From the NCBI GenBank assembly GCA_034433305.1, contig DAOUAM010000095.1, positions 1 through 64,000 of the forward strand: DNA of 64,000 nt, written 5' to 3'. Shown here in pieces: positions 1 through 8,537 of the stretch. Every line of letters starts with the position of its first letter. Position 1 is the stretch's first letter. A program made the position numbers and the translations under genes. A model generated the notes under the pieces. That model saw only the letters and a list, made by a program, of their open reading frames with translations. It was not told where the DNA came from and did no database searches. This DNA comes from DAOUAM01 sp034433305 (GTDB taxonomy: Bacteria; Chloroflexota; Dehalococcoidia; Lucifugimonadales; DAOUAM01).

Positions 1-1
1 G

Positions 2-27
2 GAGGGGCGGCCTGCTGGCCGCCCCTC
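2..27 (-). terminator. Hairpin downstream of the VWA gene
   Basis: Perfect 11-bp inverted repeat (GAGGGGCGGCC, 2-12, with GGCCGCCCCTC, 17-27) and a 4-base loop, 12 bases past the stop of the minus-strand VWA gene. The bases where a U-run would lie are outside the window, so intrinsic termination is likely but not shown. Confidence 0.5.
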
Positions 28-39
28 GCCGTCGCTGCC

Positions 40-3000
40 TCACATGGTCAGGCGCTTGTACAGGAACAGCAGGCGCTGGGGTAGCTGGTAGATGTCGTCC
101 AGCACCTCGTAGCCAATGTCCTGGCACATAGTCTTGAGGTAGTCGTGACCGTTGCGGTCCACCGTCAGGCAGAAGGCCTGGATCTCCTTGCGCTTGGCCT
201 CGGTGAGGGCCATCTTGGTATCGTGGACGGCGTACTCCTTTTCCACGCCCTCGCGGCTGTAGCCCCGGTCCTGGGGCCGGCCGTCGCTGATGAGGAACAG
301 CAGCTTGGTCCTGGCGTCTTGCTTCTCCAGCTTGTAGGTGGCGTGGCGTATGGCCGGGCCCATGCGCGTGGCGTGCAGCGGCGCGATGCGGTCTATGCGC
401 CGCTTCACCTTGTCGGAGAAGTTCTCATTGAGGTCCTTGATGGTGTAGAACTCCACGTTCTCGCGGCCATAGCCTGAGAAGCCGTAGATGCCGTACACGT
501 CGCCGATGGCCTCCAGCGAGTGGATGAGCAGGACGATGGCCTCCTTCTCGATGTCTATGATGCGCTTGTAGGAGCGGCGCATGGCCTCGCCCCGGCGGGT
601 GCGCAGCCACACCATGTACTCCACCGGGTCATCGGGCGCGTCCCAGTCGTCGGGCGACTTCTTGGGGTCGTCAATGGCCTCGGCGGTGGAGGCACTGGTG
701 TCCAGCAGGAAAGCCACGGCCACGTCGCGCTGCACCTTGTTGCGCCGCCAGTAGAACTTGTCGCTGGGGCTGGCGCCGGTGTGGATGTCCACGATGGCCT
801 CGATGACATCGTCAATGTCAATCTCCTCGCCGTCCTCCAGCCGGCGCACCTTGCGGAACATCTCCGGCACCATAAGCTCGAACTGCCGCCGGATCTGGCC
901 TGTGAGCGAGCCGTAGGCGTGCAGCGTATTGCCAAAGTAGTTGGGGTCGCCCTCGGCCATGACCTTCTGGCGCACGATGCACCAGCGCGGCTTGTAGTCG
1001 TCGGCCCGGAAGTCCCACTCGTCGTACACGAAGGTCTGAGGCTCGGTGGCCTCCAGGGAGCCGCCTTCCTCGTCCACGTGGACCAGCGGCCCCTGGCCGA
1101 ACTCCGGCGACTGGGGCAGGTTCAGCCCCATCTCCTTCAGTATGTTGTTGGCGAAGACGCCGCTGGTGTTCTGGATGTCCCCCTGGATGGCCTGGAGGTC
1201 CAGCTCGGCGCTGTTCTTGAGCAGCTCCTCCAGCATCTCCTGGGTGATGGCTTCCATCTGGCCCTCGCCGCCCTGGCCCTGCTGCTGCATGCGCAGGCGC
1301 GTCAGAAGCTGGACAAGCTCCGGCTTGAAGTCGCCACGGAACTCCACGTCCTGGATGGACTCGTACTCCTCCTCGCCCTCTGGCCGGAGCTGCAGGTCCA
1401 TGCCCATGGCCATCTGCTGGAGCAGCTCCTCCATGTCCTCGGGGTCCATGTACTCTTCCTGCTCCTGCTCGTCCATGTCCACGTTCTGCCAGTCCTCGGG
1501 TGGGACCTCCTCGTTGGGGATGCTGGAAATGATGGCGTAGATGCGCAGCGTAGCCTCGGCGGCATCCTCCACGGTGGCGGTGGGCACCAGCACGCGCCTG
1601 GCGATGCGGGCGACCTTGCGGGCCTCCTTGACGTACTTCTCCGGCGCGGGCAGGCCCCTGTACTGCTGGAGGCTCAGGCGCACCAGGAACTCCACCATGG
1701 CCTCCCGCATGGGCAGCGACTTTATGTCGGGTCGCTCCTGTAGCGAGTCCTGCTGGACTCTGGCGTAGGCCCGGCGTATCCCCGGGTACTCCACCTTTAC
1801 CCTGGCATCCAGGCGGCCGTCCTCCACCACCGTGAAGATGTCCAGGGCCAGCTTGCGGTCGTCGAAGAGATTGAAGAAGCGCTGCATGTCGGTGATCCAG
1901 CCCTGCTCGGCGCTGGAGCCGTCCACCACGGGCAGCCCGTCCTCGGCGACGCCGGTGGCCTCCGTGCGTGTTTCAGCCCGCTTCTGCTCCAGGCTGGCCC
2001 GCAGGTCCTTGAACAGGCCGGAGGGGCGCTCGAACTCGAAGTGGAAGCTGCCAAACTCCAGGTGGGCCACCTGGTGGGTGGACACCACCTTGAACCAGGC
2101 GAAGTTCTCGTCCTTGGTGGCGTAGCGGTCCACCAGGGGCGGCACATAGACCGTGGAGCCTTCGGTGGACGGCGACTCGGCGGAGACCCAGCCGATGTTC
2201 TTGCCCACCAGCTCGGTGGTGGCCTCCAGCTTGATCTGGTAGCCTGCTAGTGCCCGGCAGTACATCTCCATGACGTCCTTGATGCGGGCAAGCTCCACGC
2301 CCGAGGACAGGGCCTCCAGTATTTTCTCGGAGTGGGCGGACTCGATCTTGAAGTAGGCCAGGCCGCCATCGGCGTTCTGCCTGAGAATGCGCACGCCCTC
2401 CTCGAACCACTTCTCAAGCTGGTTCATGGTGACCCGCTCCAGGGCCTGAGGGCTGCTCTTGATGAACTCCGGCACCGCACCGGGCGAGACCTGGAAGAGG
2501 GACTCGGCCATGCCCAGAATGCGGGGATGGCTGTCCGAGGGCAACTGGGACAGGGCCTGGGACGTCTCCAGCATGACGCTGGGGATGTTGGTGCCGCCGT
2601 TCTTGACCAGGCGCTCGGCCAGGTTGAGGAAACGCATGCGCTGGGTGGCCTCTACCTTGGGCAGCGCCCGGGAGCCTGCCTCGAAGAAGCTCTTGACCTC
2701 CCGCCAGCCCGTCTCCACCAGGGTGGAAGCCAGGGAGATGAAGGCCCCCTTGTCCTCGCCGATGAGGGGGAATAGCTGCTGGCCCAGGGCCAGGCACTCG
2801 GCGGAGAGGTCGTAGGAGCGGTGGGATAGGGCGTCCAGGAAGCTGACGAACCGCTCCATCTCCTGAAAGGTGAGGCTCTCCAGCAACTGGGGGCTGGTCT
2901 CGAAGAACTTGCACGCCAGGGTGCTGGACTTCCAGGTGCCCTTGTACAGGCTGCGGCCCAGGTTGGCCCAGCTCTCGATATGGCGCGACCGCAGCTTGCC

Positions 3001-3336
3001 CATGGCCCCCGGGCTGGCGTCGAAGTAGGCCGAGGCCAGGGTGGGCGACTCCCGGCAGAGGACGCTGCCGCACTCCGTCCACTTCATGAAGTAGTTGAAG
3101 GGCATATAGCTGAAGACCAGGGGGCTGACACGGAAGTACTGGGCCGCGGCCTCCCACGAGCGTACCGTCTGCTGGGCAAGCTCCAGGCCCGCCTGGCCCC
3201 ACATGACAAGCTGGGTCTCGTTGAGCGTCCTGGACATTACGGCCAGCGCCTTCTGGAACTCCTCCATTACCGCCATGGGGAACCGGCGGAGATCGGTCTG
3301 CACCTGCTCTAGGGTAGGGGCCTTGTTCGTGTCCAC
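40..3336 (-). CDS. CbbO/NorD-type VWA domain protein
   Basis: Cytoplasmic protein of 1098 residues with a C-terminal von Willebrand factor A domain (about 870-1098). The MIDAS metal site looks complete: DTSAS at 879-883, the threonine of HATRMGP and the aspartate of ISDG. The first 600 residues are largely helical with recurring SPxxLE segments, and an acidic stretch near 610-640 leads toward the VWA part. This is the layout of CbbO/NorD proteins, which work with a CbbQ/NorQ MoxR ATPase to activate a client enzyme. Such an ATPase lies upstream in the same operon. The start is GTG with AAGGAGG four bases before it, and it overlaps the Nudix gene by 28 bp, suggesting translational coupling. No Rubisco or nitric-oxide reductase gene is nearby, so the client is unknown. 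Confidence 0.85.
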   Translation of the reverse strand: MDTNKAPTLEQVQTDLRRFPMAVMEEFQKALAVMSRTLNETQLVMWGQAGLELAQQTVRSWEAAAQYFRVSPLVFSYMPFNYFMKWTECGSVLCRESPTLASAYFDASPGAMGKLRSRHIESWANLGRSLYKGTWKSSTLACKFFETSPQLLESLTFQEMERFVSFLDALSHRSYDLSAECLALGQQLFPLIGEDKGAFISLASTLVETGWREVKSFFEAGSRALPKVEATQRMRFLNLAERLVKNGGTNIPSVMLETSQALSQLPSDSHPRILGMAESLFQVSPGAVPEFIKSSPQALERVTMNQLEKWFEEGVRILRQNADGGLAYFKIESAHSEKILEALSSGVELARIKDVMEMYCRALAGYQIKLEATTELVGKNIGWVSAESPSTEGSTVYVPPLVDRYATKDENFAWFKVVSTHQVAHLEFGSFHFEFERPSGLFKDLRASLEQKRAETRTEATGVAEDGLPVVDGSSAEQGWITDMQRFFNLFDDRKLALDIFTVVEDGRLDARVKVEYPGIRRAYARVQQDSLQERPDIKSLPMREAMVEFLVRLSLQQYRGLPAPEKYVKEARKVARIARRVLVPTATVEDAAEATLRIYAIISSIPNEEVPPEDWQNVDMDEQEQEEYMDPEDMEELLQQMAMGMDLQLRPEGEEEYESIQDVEFRGDFKPELVQLLTRLRMQQQGQGGEGQMEAITQEMLEELLKNSAELDLQAIQGDIQNTSGVFANNILKEMGLNLPQSPEFGQGPLVHVDEEGGSLEATEPQTFVYDEWDFRADDYKPRWCIVRQKVMAEGDPNYFGNTLHAYGSLTGQIRRQFELMVPEMFRKVRRLEDGEEIDIDDVIEAIVDIHTGASPSDKFYWRRNKVQRDVAVAFLLDTSASTAEAIDDPKKSPDDWDAPDDPVEYMVWLRTRRGEAMRRSYKRIIDIEKEAIVLLIHSLEAIGDVYGIYGFSGYGRENVEFYTIKDLNENFSDKVKRRIDRIAPLHATRMGPAIRHATYKLEKQDARTKLLFLISDGRPQDRGYSREGVEKEYAVHDTKMALTEAKRKEIQAFCLTVDRNGHDYLKTMCQDIGYEVLDDIYQLPQRLLFLYKRLTM

Positions 3337-3920
3337 GGAGCCTCCTTGTCTGGAGCGGAGTCAAGCAGTCCCAGGAACCTCCTCAGGACTCTTGCGGTTG
3401 CGCCAAATATTATATGGCCTTTGTAGGCATATGATGGAGAGTTTACCAGCTCGCCGTTGACCACGCGGACTTCGTCCCTGCGGTTGTCGGGGTCCAGCAG
3501 GGTGGATATGGGGACCTCCAGCACCTCGGCCACCTCTCTGCTGTTGGGCCGGAAGTCGTAGGGATAGGGGATGGTGCCGACATAGGGGCTGATGAGGAAG
3601 TGCGTGCTGGTAGGCATGTCGTCCACTTCGCCCAGGACCGTTATATCCTCCGGTCTGATGCCCATCTCCTCGTAGGTCTCCCGCAGGGCGGTGTCCAGGA
3701 GGGTGGCATCGCAGGCATCCTTGCGGCCCCCGGGGAAGGAGACTTCCCCCTTGTGGTACTCAAGCTCGCGGGCCCTTTTATTCAAAAGGATACAGTATTC
3801 CCCATCCCTGGGGTAGAGAAGCAGCATCACTCCAGCGGGCACCAGCGAGGGGTCGTGGATGGCCTTCTTAGGGTTCTGGGAGAGGATGCGCCGGATAGCC
3901 TCTATAGTCACGGTACTCAT
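3309..3920 (-). CDS. Nudix hydrolase, CoA pyrophosphatase type
   Basis: 203-residue Nudix protein. The Nudix box is intact (GG...RETYEEMG) and is preceded by LLNKRARELEYHKGEVSFPG. That upstream motif marks the NudL/CoAse subgroup, which splits CoA into 3',5'-ADP and phosphopantetheine. I chose the ATG at 3920; an in-frame ATG at 3986 would add 22 residues of low-complexity sequence. It shares an operon with coaE, which makes CoA, so the pair may tune CoA levels. A long hairpin separates it from the MoxR gene upstream. The substrate is inferred from the motif only. Confidence 0.8.
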   Translation of the reverse strand: MSTVTIEAIRRILSQNPKKAIHDPSLVPAGVMLLLYPRDGEYCILLNKRARELEYHKGEVSFPGGRKDACDATLLDTALRETYEEMGIRPEDITVLGEVDDMPTSTHFLISPYVGTIPYPYDFRPNSREVAEVLEVPISTLLDPDNRRDEVRVVNGELVNSPSYAYKGHIIFGATARVLRRFLGLLDSAPDKEAPWTRTRPLP

Positions 3921-3978
3921 CTGGCCGAAGGGCTGTTGACCTCCCTGCCCATCTCCAGCGGAGAGGGGCAAAGGAAGA

Positions 3979-4027
3979 CAAGCCATAGCCAGCGCCGGCG
4001 GAGCGCTCCTGGGCTGGCTATGGCTTG
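3979..4027 (-). other. 15-bp inverted repeat between MoxR and Nudix genes
   Basis: Perfect arms CAAGCCATAGCCAGC (3979-3993) and its complement (4013-4027) flank a 19-base loop. It lies directly after the MoxR stop (4045) and before the Nudix start (3920). There is no U-run, so it may be an attenuator or an RNA-stability or processing hairpin inside the operon rather than a full terminator. Confidence 0.6.
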
Positions 4028-4044
4028 CGCGCGCTGACAGCTTC

Positions 4045-4938
4045 CTACTCGAAAATTGACGTAATCAGTTCTTCTATGGTCCGCTGCACCGAGTGGTCGT
4101 CGGTGACGGCCCAGTTCACGGCCACCTGGCAGGCGCGCCGTGGCTTGATGCCCTGCGCCATGAGCTTGCCGGCGTATATGAGCAGGCGGGTGCTGGCGCC
4201 CTCGCCCAGGCCATGCTCTTTCAGGTTGCGCACCTTCTCGCCCAGCTTGGCCAGTTGCATGGCCGTGCCGGCGTCCACGCCTGCCTCGTGGGCGATGATC
4301 TGGGCCTCGATGTCCCGAGGCGGGTAGTTGAACTCTATGGCCACGAAGCGCTGGCGCGTGCTGTGCTTCAGGTCCTTGAGGGCGCTCTGGTAGCCCGGGT
4401 TGTAGGACAACACCAGCAGGAAGCCGTCGGCGGCCTCCAGCAGCTCTCCGCGCTTTTCCACCGGCAGGATGCGCCGGTGGTCTGTCAGGGGGTGAATGAG
4501 TACCGTGGTATCCTTCCTGGCCTCCACGATCTCGTCCAGGTAGCAGATGCCGCCGGCCTTGACGGCGCGGGTCAGCGGGCCGTCAATCCAGACCGTGCGC
4601 TCGCCCTCCAGCAGGTAGCGTCCCACCAGGTCGCTGGCCGTCAGGTCCTCGTGGCAGGCGATGGTCACCAGGGGGATGTTGCGGTGGCCGTCCGCCGACT
4701 CGGCGGCGGGGTTCTGCTTGATCCGGGTGAGAGGTCGTCCCAGACGCCAGGCCATGTACTCAACGAACCGGGTCTTGCCGCATCCAGTGGGGCCCTTGAA
4801 GAGTACGGGGATCTTTTGCGCATAGGCGGCCTCGAAGAGCTCAATCTCGTCACCCACGGGCAGGTAGTAAGGCTCCTGGGTGAGGTGGTACTCTTCGATA
4901 ATGTAGCTGCGGTAAAGTGTCCTGCGTGGCGTAGTCAT
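4045..4938 (-). CDS. MoxR-family AAA+ ATPase (CbbQ/NorQ/NirQ type)
   Basis: 297-residue AAA+ ATPase. The Walker A motif GPTGCGKT is at 49-56 and Walker B (GGICYLDEI) at about 129-137. The N-terminal YYLPVGDEIELFEAAY segment and ACHEDLTASDLVG are typical of the CbbQ/NorQ branch, whose partner is a CbbO/NorD VWA protein, encoded two genes downstream. The ATG at 4938 forms an ATGA overlap with the coaE stop; an upstream GTG (4953) would overlap the AAGGAG ribosome site. Between GRPL (67-70) and PLVTIACH there is a stretch of about 18 residues that I do not expect in typical CbbQ proteins. GvpN of gas-vesicle clusters is a related ATPase, but the motifs here fit CbbQ/NorQ better. Confidence 0.85.
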   Translation of the reverse strand: MTTPRRTLYRSYIIEEYHLTQEPYYLPVGDEIELFEAAYAQKIPVLFKGPTGCGKTRFVEYMAWRLGRPLTRIKQNPAAESADGHRNIPLVTIACHEDLTASDLVGRYLLEGERTVWIDGPLTRAVKAGGICYLDEIVEARKDTTVLIHPLTDHRRILPVEKRGELLEAADGFLLVLSYNPGYQSALKDLKHSTRQRFVAIEFNYPPRDIEAQIIAHEAGVDAGTAMQLAKLGEKVRNLKEHGLGEGASTRLLIYAGKLMAQGIKPRRACQVAVNWAVTDDHSVQRTIEELITSIFE

Positions 4939-5555
4939 CGCTGCTGTCTGCACTCCTTAAGGGCGGATACCCGGTTGTTCCATATTTGCTGGACTTTGGT
5001 CCTGAGTTGGTCCAGGGTGCCGTCGTTGGCGATGACCACGTCGGCGTGCCTGACGCGCTCGGGCTGAGGCATCTGGGCGCGGATGCGGGCACGGATGGCT
5101 TCGGCGTCCAGGTTGCTGCGGGACTGGGTACGCTGGACAACCTGCTCCTCTGGGGCCGTGACGACCCACACTTCGTTAACAAGGGGAGTCCAGTTGGCTT
5201 CCAGCAATATGGCGGCCTCCACTACCACCACACCCCGCCCTTGCGCTCTGCATTCCTCGATGCGCTCTCTGAGCATCTCGTACATTCGGGGGTGTACAAT
5301 GGCATTGAGCCGCCGCAGGGCTTCGGGGTCACTGAAAACAATGGCCCCCAGCTTCTTCCTGTCCACCGCTCCGCCAGGCGCCAGCACCTCCTCACCAAAG
5401 GCTTCAACGATCTTCCGCCAGGTCTCTGTGTGGGGCTGGTAGGCCTCGTGTCCTACCAGGTCGGCATTGATAATAACAGCACCGAGCTCGCCCAGGATAC
5501 TGGCCACCTGGGACTTGCCGGTGCCGATGCCCCCCGTCAGACCAATGACGAGCAT
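4935..5555 (-). CDS. coaE: Dephospho-CoA kinase
   Basis: Phosphorylates the 3'-hydroxyl of dephospho-CoA, the last step of CoA synthesis. It has 206 residues, the usual length. The P-loop GGIGTGKS is at 8-15, followed by INADLVGHEAY and the HPRMYEML lid segment expected of CoaE. The ATG at 5555 is chosen because it puts the P-loop at the N-terminus and follows AGGGAG; the open frame continues upstream to 5690 with no family resemblance. It is first gene of a minus-strand operon with the MoxR ATPase (ATGA overlap), the CoA-type Nudix and the VWA protein. A promoter lies just upstream. Confidence 0.93.
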   Translation of the reverse strand: MLVIGLTGGIGTGKSQVASILGELGAVIINADLVGHEAYQPHTETWRKIVEAFGEEVLAPGGAVDRKKLGAIVFSDPEALRRLNAIVHPRMYEMLRERIEECRAQGRGVVVVEAAILLEANWTPLVNEVWVVTAPEEQVVQRTQSRSNLDAEAIRARIRAQMPQPERVRHADVVIANDGTLDQLRTKVQQIWNNRVSALKECRQQR

Positions 5556-5584
5556 TACTCCCTGTGACTGGGAAAATCCTTCAT

Positions 5585-5614
5585 ATTCTAGCAAGTGTAA
5601 ACATACAGGGTCAA
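5585..5614 (-). promoter_or_regulatory. Sigma-70-type promoter for coaE operon
   Basis: On the minus strand, TTGACC (5614-5609), an 18-base spacer and TAGAAT (5590-5585). The predicted start near 5578 gives a leader of about 23 bases to the coaE ATG. The same two hexamers and spacing occur before tRNA-His. Confidence 0.6.
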
Positions 5615-5680
5615 TAGACAGGTCGTCACCTTGCCATACGGGGCTAACCTGTATGGACAGCCCATCGCAGGACGCGTTCA

Positions 5681-5733
5681 AGGTCTGCACGTCCGCCCTC
5701 GCCCCTTATATCCAGGGACTGTCCGCTTTTAAG
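5681..5733 (-). repeat. Dispersed repeat R1, copy 1
   Basis: AGGTCTGCACGTCCGCCCTC at 5681-5700 continues with GCCCC and, a little further, ACTGTCCGCTT. The inverse of both blocks, in the same order and at similar spacing, is found at 36172-36232 (23 of 25 bases match in the first block). Both copies are intergenic. The rest of the 5556-5842 gap shows no gene. Confidence 0.6.
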
Positions 5734-5842
5734 CCACGCGTGGAGACGGGGCGCACTGGGCCGACCTTGTTCTTGCTGTGGGTGAGGTCCGCATGGTCTG
5801 GCCGCTCTGCGCGGGAGTTCCGTGGCCCGGCCTGCGCGGCCG

Positions 5843-6385
5843 CTAGCCGCCGGGCGCCGGCTGCTCGAAGACGCCCGGGGCCCAGTCCTCGATAAGCACC
5901 ACGCCGCGGCTTTCCACCAGGGTGAACCTGGTGCCGGTAAGCTGCTGCCCGTCCTGTCCATGGCTGGTGAAGATAGGGTTGTACTTCTGGCCCAGGTCGA
6001 AGTCCGGCATGGCCGATACATCCCGGCGTACGTCCACGGCACAGCGTCCCTGGACGTCGCAGCCCCGCCAGTGGATGGACAGCACATGTACCTTCATGCT
6101 GGCCTTCCGGGCGAAGAGGATGGAGCTACGGAGCTGCGCGGCCTTTTCCGGCACCACCTGCCTTTCCGCCGACGCCTCGTCATAGGCGTTGAAGGCCATG
6201 ATGAAGTTGTGGACCAGTTGCCACCCGGCGTTTTCGGGGATGCCAGCGCCCTCTGGCACCTTGATGACAGCGTCGTAGAACGGCATGCTGACCTGCGTAG
6301 GTGTGGAAGTCGGGTCTGCATTGCCCAGGATCCGGCAGGCCGCCAGGGTGAACAGACCGCATAGCAGGACAAGAACGAATCTCAC
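5843..6385 (-). CDS. Predicted lipoprotein, unknown function
   Basis: 180 residues. The N-terminus is MRFVLVLLCGLFTLAAC, a signal peptide with lipobox LAAC and cysteine 17 as the expected lipidated residue, so the protein should be anchored outside the membrane. The mature part contains two further cysteines in WRGCDVQGRCAVDV, which could form a disulfide. The start is the GTG at 6385, six bases after GGGAG; the longer frame to 6643 overlaps the selA promoter region and looks non-coding. I recognise no family. It stands alone between the coaE operon and the divergent selA. Confidence 0.65.
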   Translation of the reverse strand: MRFVLVLLCGLFTLAACRILGNADPTSTPTQVSMPFYDAVIKVPEGAGIPENAGWQLVHNFIMAFNAYDEASAERQVVPEKAAQLRSSILFARKASMKVHVLSIHWRGCDVQGRCAVDVRRDVSAMPDFDLGQKYNPIFTSHGQDGQQLTGTRFTLVESRGVVLIEDWAPGVFEQPAPGG

Positions 6386-6512
6386 TGGACGCTCCCTTTG
6401 CAGAGGACTTGGCTTTCTTCCCCGAGTATCCCGCCGCCTATGGGCGCGGCGCCACACGCCCCGGGAGGAGGCATACCTAGATTGTAGCCAAGAAATGGCC
6501 CCGATGGATGCA

Positions 6513-6542
6513 CTTCGTTGCGTCTCTTCCTCAAGGTATAAT
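6513..6542 (+). promoter_or_regulatory. Probable selA promoter
   Basis: A perfect TATAAT (6537-6542) lies 30 bases before the selA start. The region 17-18 bases upstream (TTCGTT) is a poor match to -35, so only the -10 is convincing. Confidence 0.4.
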
Positions 6543-6572
6543 AGTGCTGCCATTTTCCAGAGGTCAGAGGTA

Positions 6573-7943
6573 ATGACGACCCAGTTCCGCTCCCTGCCCA
6601 GCGTGGACCGCGTCCTGTCCGACCAGCGCATCCAGAAGCTCATGGACGACTACTCTCGCCAGGCGGTGCTGGACCTGGTGCGGGCGCAGCTAGACGAGGC
6701 GCGCCGGGCCATCTCCAGGGGGGCAGGCGCCCCCGACCTGGACGAGGTCGTCGAGGCAGTGGAGCGGCGGGCTGCGGCCCAGTGGCACCCCTGGCCCAGC
6801 CCGGTCATCAACGCCACGGGCGTCATCCTGCACACCAACCTGGGCCGGGCGCCCCTGAGCCGCGAGGCCGTGGAGGCCGTCCAGCGCGCCGCCCTGGGCT
6901 ACAGCGACCTGGAGCTGGACCTGGACAGCGGCAAGCGTGGCTCCCGGCAGGCCTACGTGTCCCGGCTGCTGTGCCAGGTAACCGGCGCCGAGGCCGCCCT
7001 GGTGGTCAACAACAACGCCTCGGCGGTGCTGCTGGGCCTGGCCGCCATCGCCAGCGGCAAGGAGGTCATCGTCTCCAGGGGCGAGGCCGTGGAGATCGGC
7101 GGCGGCTTCCGCATACCCGACGTGCTGCGCCAGAGCGGGGCCACGCTGGTGGAGGTCGGCACTACCAACCGCACCTACGCCCACGACTTCGAGCAGGCCA
7201 TCACCCAGCGCACCGGCGCCATCCTCTCGGTCCACGCCAGCAACTTCAAGGTGCTGGGCTTCACCCACTCGCCAGAGATAGGGGAGCTGGTGGAACTGGG
7301 CAGGAAGCACAGCATCCCGGTGCTGCACGACCTGGGCAGTGGCTGCCTGCTGGACACCACCAGGTTCGGCCTCGCCCGGGAGCCGCTGCCCCAGGACAGC
7401 ATCCGGGCCGGCGTTGGCCTGGGGTTCTTCTCCGGCGACAAGCTGCTGGGCGGGCCTCAGGCGGGCATCATCGTGGGCAGGAAGGAGCTGGTGAGTGTCG
7501 TGTCCCGCCACCCGCTGGCCAGGGCCGTGCGCATAGACAAGCTGAGCATGGCCGCCCTGAGCGCCACGCTGCTGCACTACATCCGGGGCGAGGCGACGGA
7601 GAAAGTCCCCATCTGGCGCATGCTCTCCATGTCTGCCGACGAGGTCAGGTCCAGGGCCAGCGCCTGGGCCGCGGCCATGGGAGGGCGCGCCTCGGTGGTC
7701 CCTGGCTCCTCCACCATTGGCGGCGGCAGCCTCCCCGGTGAGACGCTGCCTACATGGCTGGTGGGCCTCGACACCGCCGGCATCGAGGGCGGCGCCGAGG
7801 CGCTGGCCCGGCGGCTGCGGCAGGGCACCCCGCCGGTTATAGGGCGCATCGAGGACGAGCGCGTGCTGCTGGACCCCCGCACCGTCCTTCCCGAGGACGA
7901 GCCTGCGCTGCTGCGGGTCGTGGGCCAGGCGCTGCCGGCCTAG
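6573..7943 (+). CDS. selA: L-seryl-tRNA(Sec) selenium transferase
   Basis: PLP enzyme that converts Ser-tRNA(Sec) to Sec-tRNA(Sec) using selenophosphate. It has 456 residues, the normal length. SelA hallmarks are an N-terminal domain with LPSVDRVL, then PVINATGVILHTNLGRAPL, VNNNASAVLL and FSGDKLLGGPQAG, where K290 is the PLP lysine. The ATG at 6573 follows AGAGG and gives the standard MTTQFRSLPS start; the frame extends upstream without homology. selB, selD and tRNA-Sec are not in the window but should exist elsewhere, which implies selenoproteins in this organism. Confidence 0.95.
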   Translation: MTTQFRSLPSVDRVLSDQRIQKLMDDYSRQAVLDLVRAQLDEARRAISRGAGAPDLDEVVEAVERRAAAQWHPWPSPVINATGVILHTNLGRAPLSREAVEAVQRAALGYSDLELDLDSGKRGSRQAYVSRLLCQVTGAEAALVVNNNASAVLLGLAAIASGKEVIVSRGEAVEIGGGFRIPDVLRQSGATLVEVGTTNRTYAHDFEQAITQRTGAILSVHASNFKVLGFTHSPEIGELVELGRKHSIPVLHDLGSGCLLDTTRFGLAREPLPQDSIRAGVGLGFFSGDKLLGGPQAGIIVGRKELVSVVSRHPLARAVRIDKLSMAALSATLLHYIRGEATEKVPIWRMLSMSADEVRSRASAWAAAMGGRASVVPGSSTIGGGSLPGETLPTWLVGLDTAGIEGGAEALARRLRQGTPPVIGRIEDERVLLDPRTVLPEDEPALLRVVGQALPA

Positions 7944-8238
7944 CGCCGCCTCTCTGCCTGGACGGCCGCGCCTGCGTCCGGGTGCCGCACGCTACCCTGC
8001 ATCCGGCCCTGCACCTGATCACCAGGGGCCTGCCCCTCTGTGGTCCCCCTTGCCAGGGGGAGACCAGGAGGGTGTCGAGAAGGCGGCACCTGCAGGCCCG
8101 GTACAGGCTCCCTGCACCATGAGGGCTGCCGAACGGTGCCAGTCTGTGCTATTATCAGGACTAAGCGCACCATCGCAGGCGCTGGAGCCTTCGCCCTCTG
8201 GCGTGGGACGGCGCCGGCGAGGAAAGCAGGGAACTGCT

Positions 8239-8532
8239 ATGAAGCGGCCCTCCCACTCCAACCCATCGCGGCTTATGGCGCAGGCCTCGCTGCCCACGGA
8301 GGTACGCCTGCGCCAGATGCCCGTTGCCGAAGCCCTGGAGAGGCTGGAGCGCTACCTCAACGACGCCACGGTGGCCGGCATGCAGCGAGTGCGCATCATC
8401 CACGGCAAGGGCACGGGCACCCTCAAGCGCGCCGTGCTGGAGTACCTGTCAGGCCATCCGCTGGTGGCCCGCTGCTACCCCGCCGCCCCCGGCGAAGGCG
8501 ACGGCGGCGTGACCATCGCGGAGCTGAAGTAG
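8239..8532 (+). CDS. Stand-alone Smr domain protein
   Basis: 97 residues made almost entirely of one Smr domain: the VRLRQMPVAEALERLERYLN helix and the hallmark HGKGTGTLKRAV loop. Smr domains are nucleases or nucleic-acid binders found at the C-terminus of MutS2 or alone. The ending (GEGDGGVTIAEL) resembles the MutS2 C-terminus, so it may be a detached MutS2 tail. I see no MutS domains upstream, where 7944-8238 is non-coding. The ATG at 8239 follows CAGGGAA. It converges on the epimerase gene with a 5-base gap. Confidence 0.75.
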   Translation: MKRPSHSNPSRLMAQASLPTEVRLRQMPVAEALERLERYLNDATVAGMQRVRIIHGKGTGTLKRAVLEYLSGHPLVARCYPAAPGEGDGGVTIAELK

Positions 8533-8537
8533 CCTCC

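Noticed and set aside
520..1743. Long plus-strand frame of 407 codons
   Set aside because: It is antisense to the VWA gene, which has a MIDAS motif; the plus-strand product is low-complexity Leu/Val/His typical of a GC-rich shadow frame.
4045..4938. MoxR ATPase as the missing GvpN of the gas-vesicle operon
   Set aside because: Motifs (YYLPVGDE, ACHEDLTASDLVG), the VWA partner and the opposite strand fit CbbQ/NorQ; it is 6 kb from the gvp genes with unrelated genes between.
40..4938. CbbQ/CbbO pair as evidence for Rubisco and carbon fixation
   Set aside because: The same protein pair serves several enzymes, and no Rubisco or other carbon-fixation gene is in the window.
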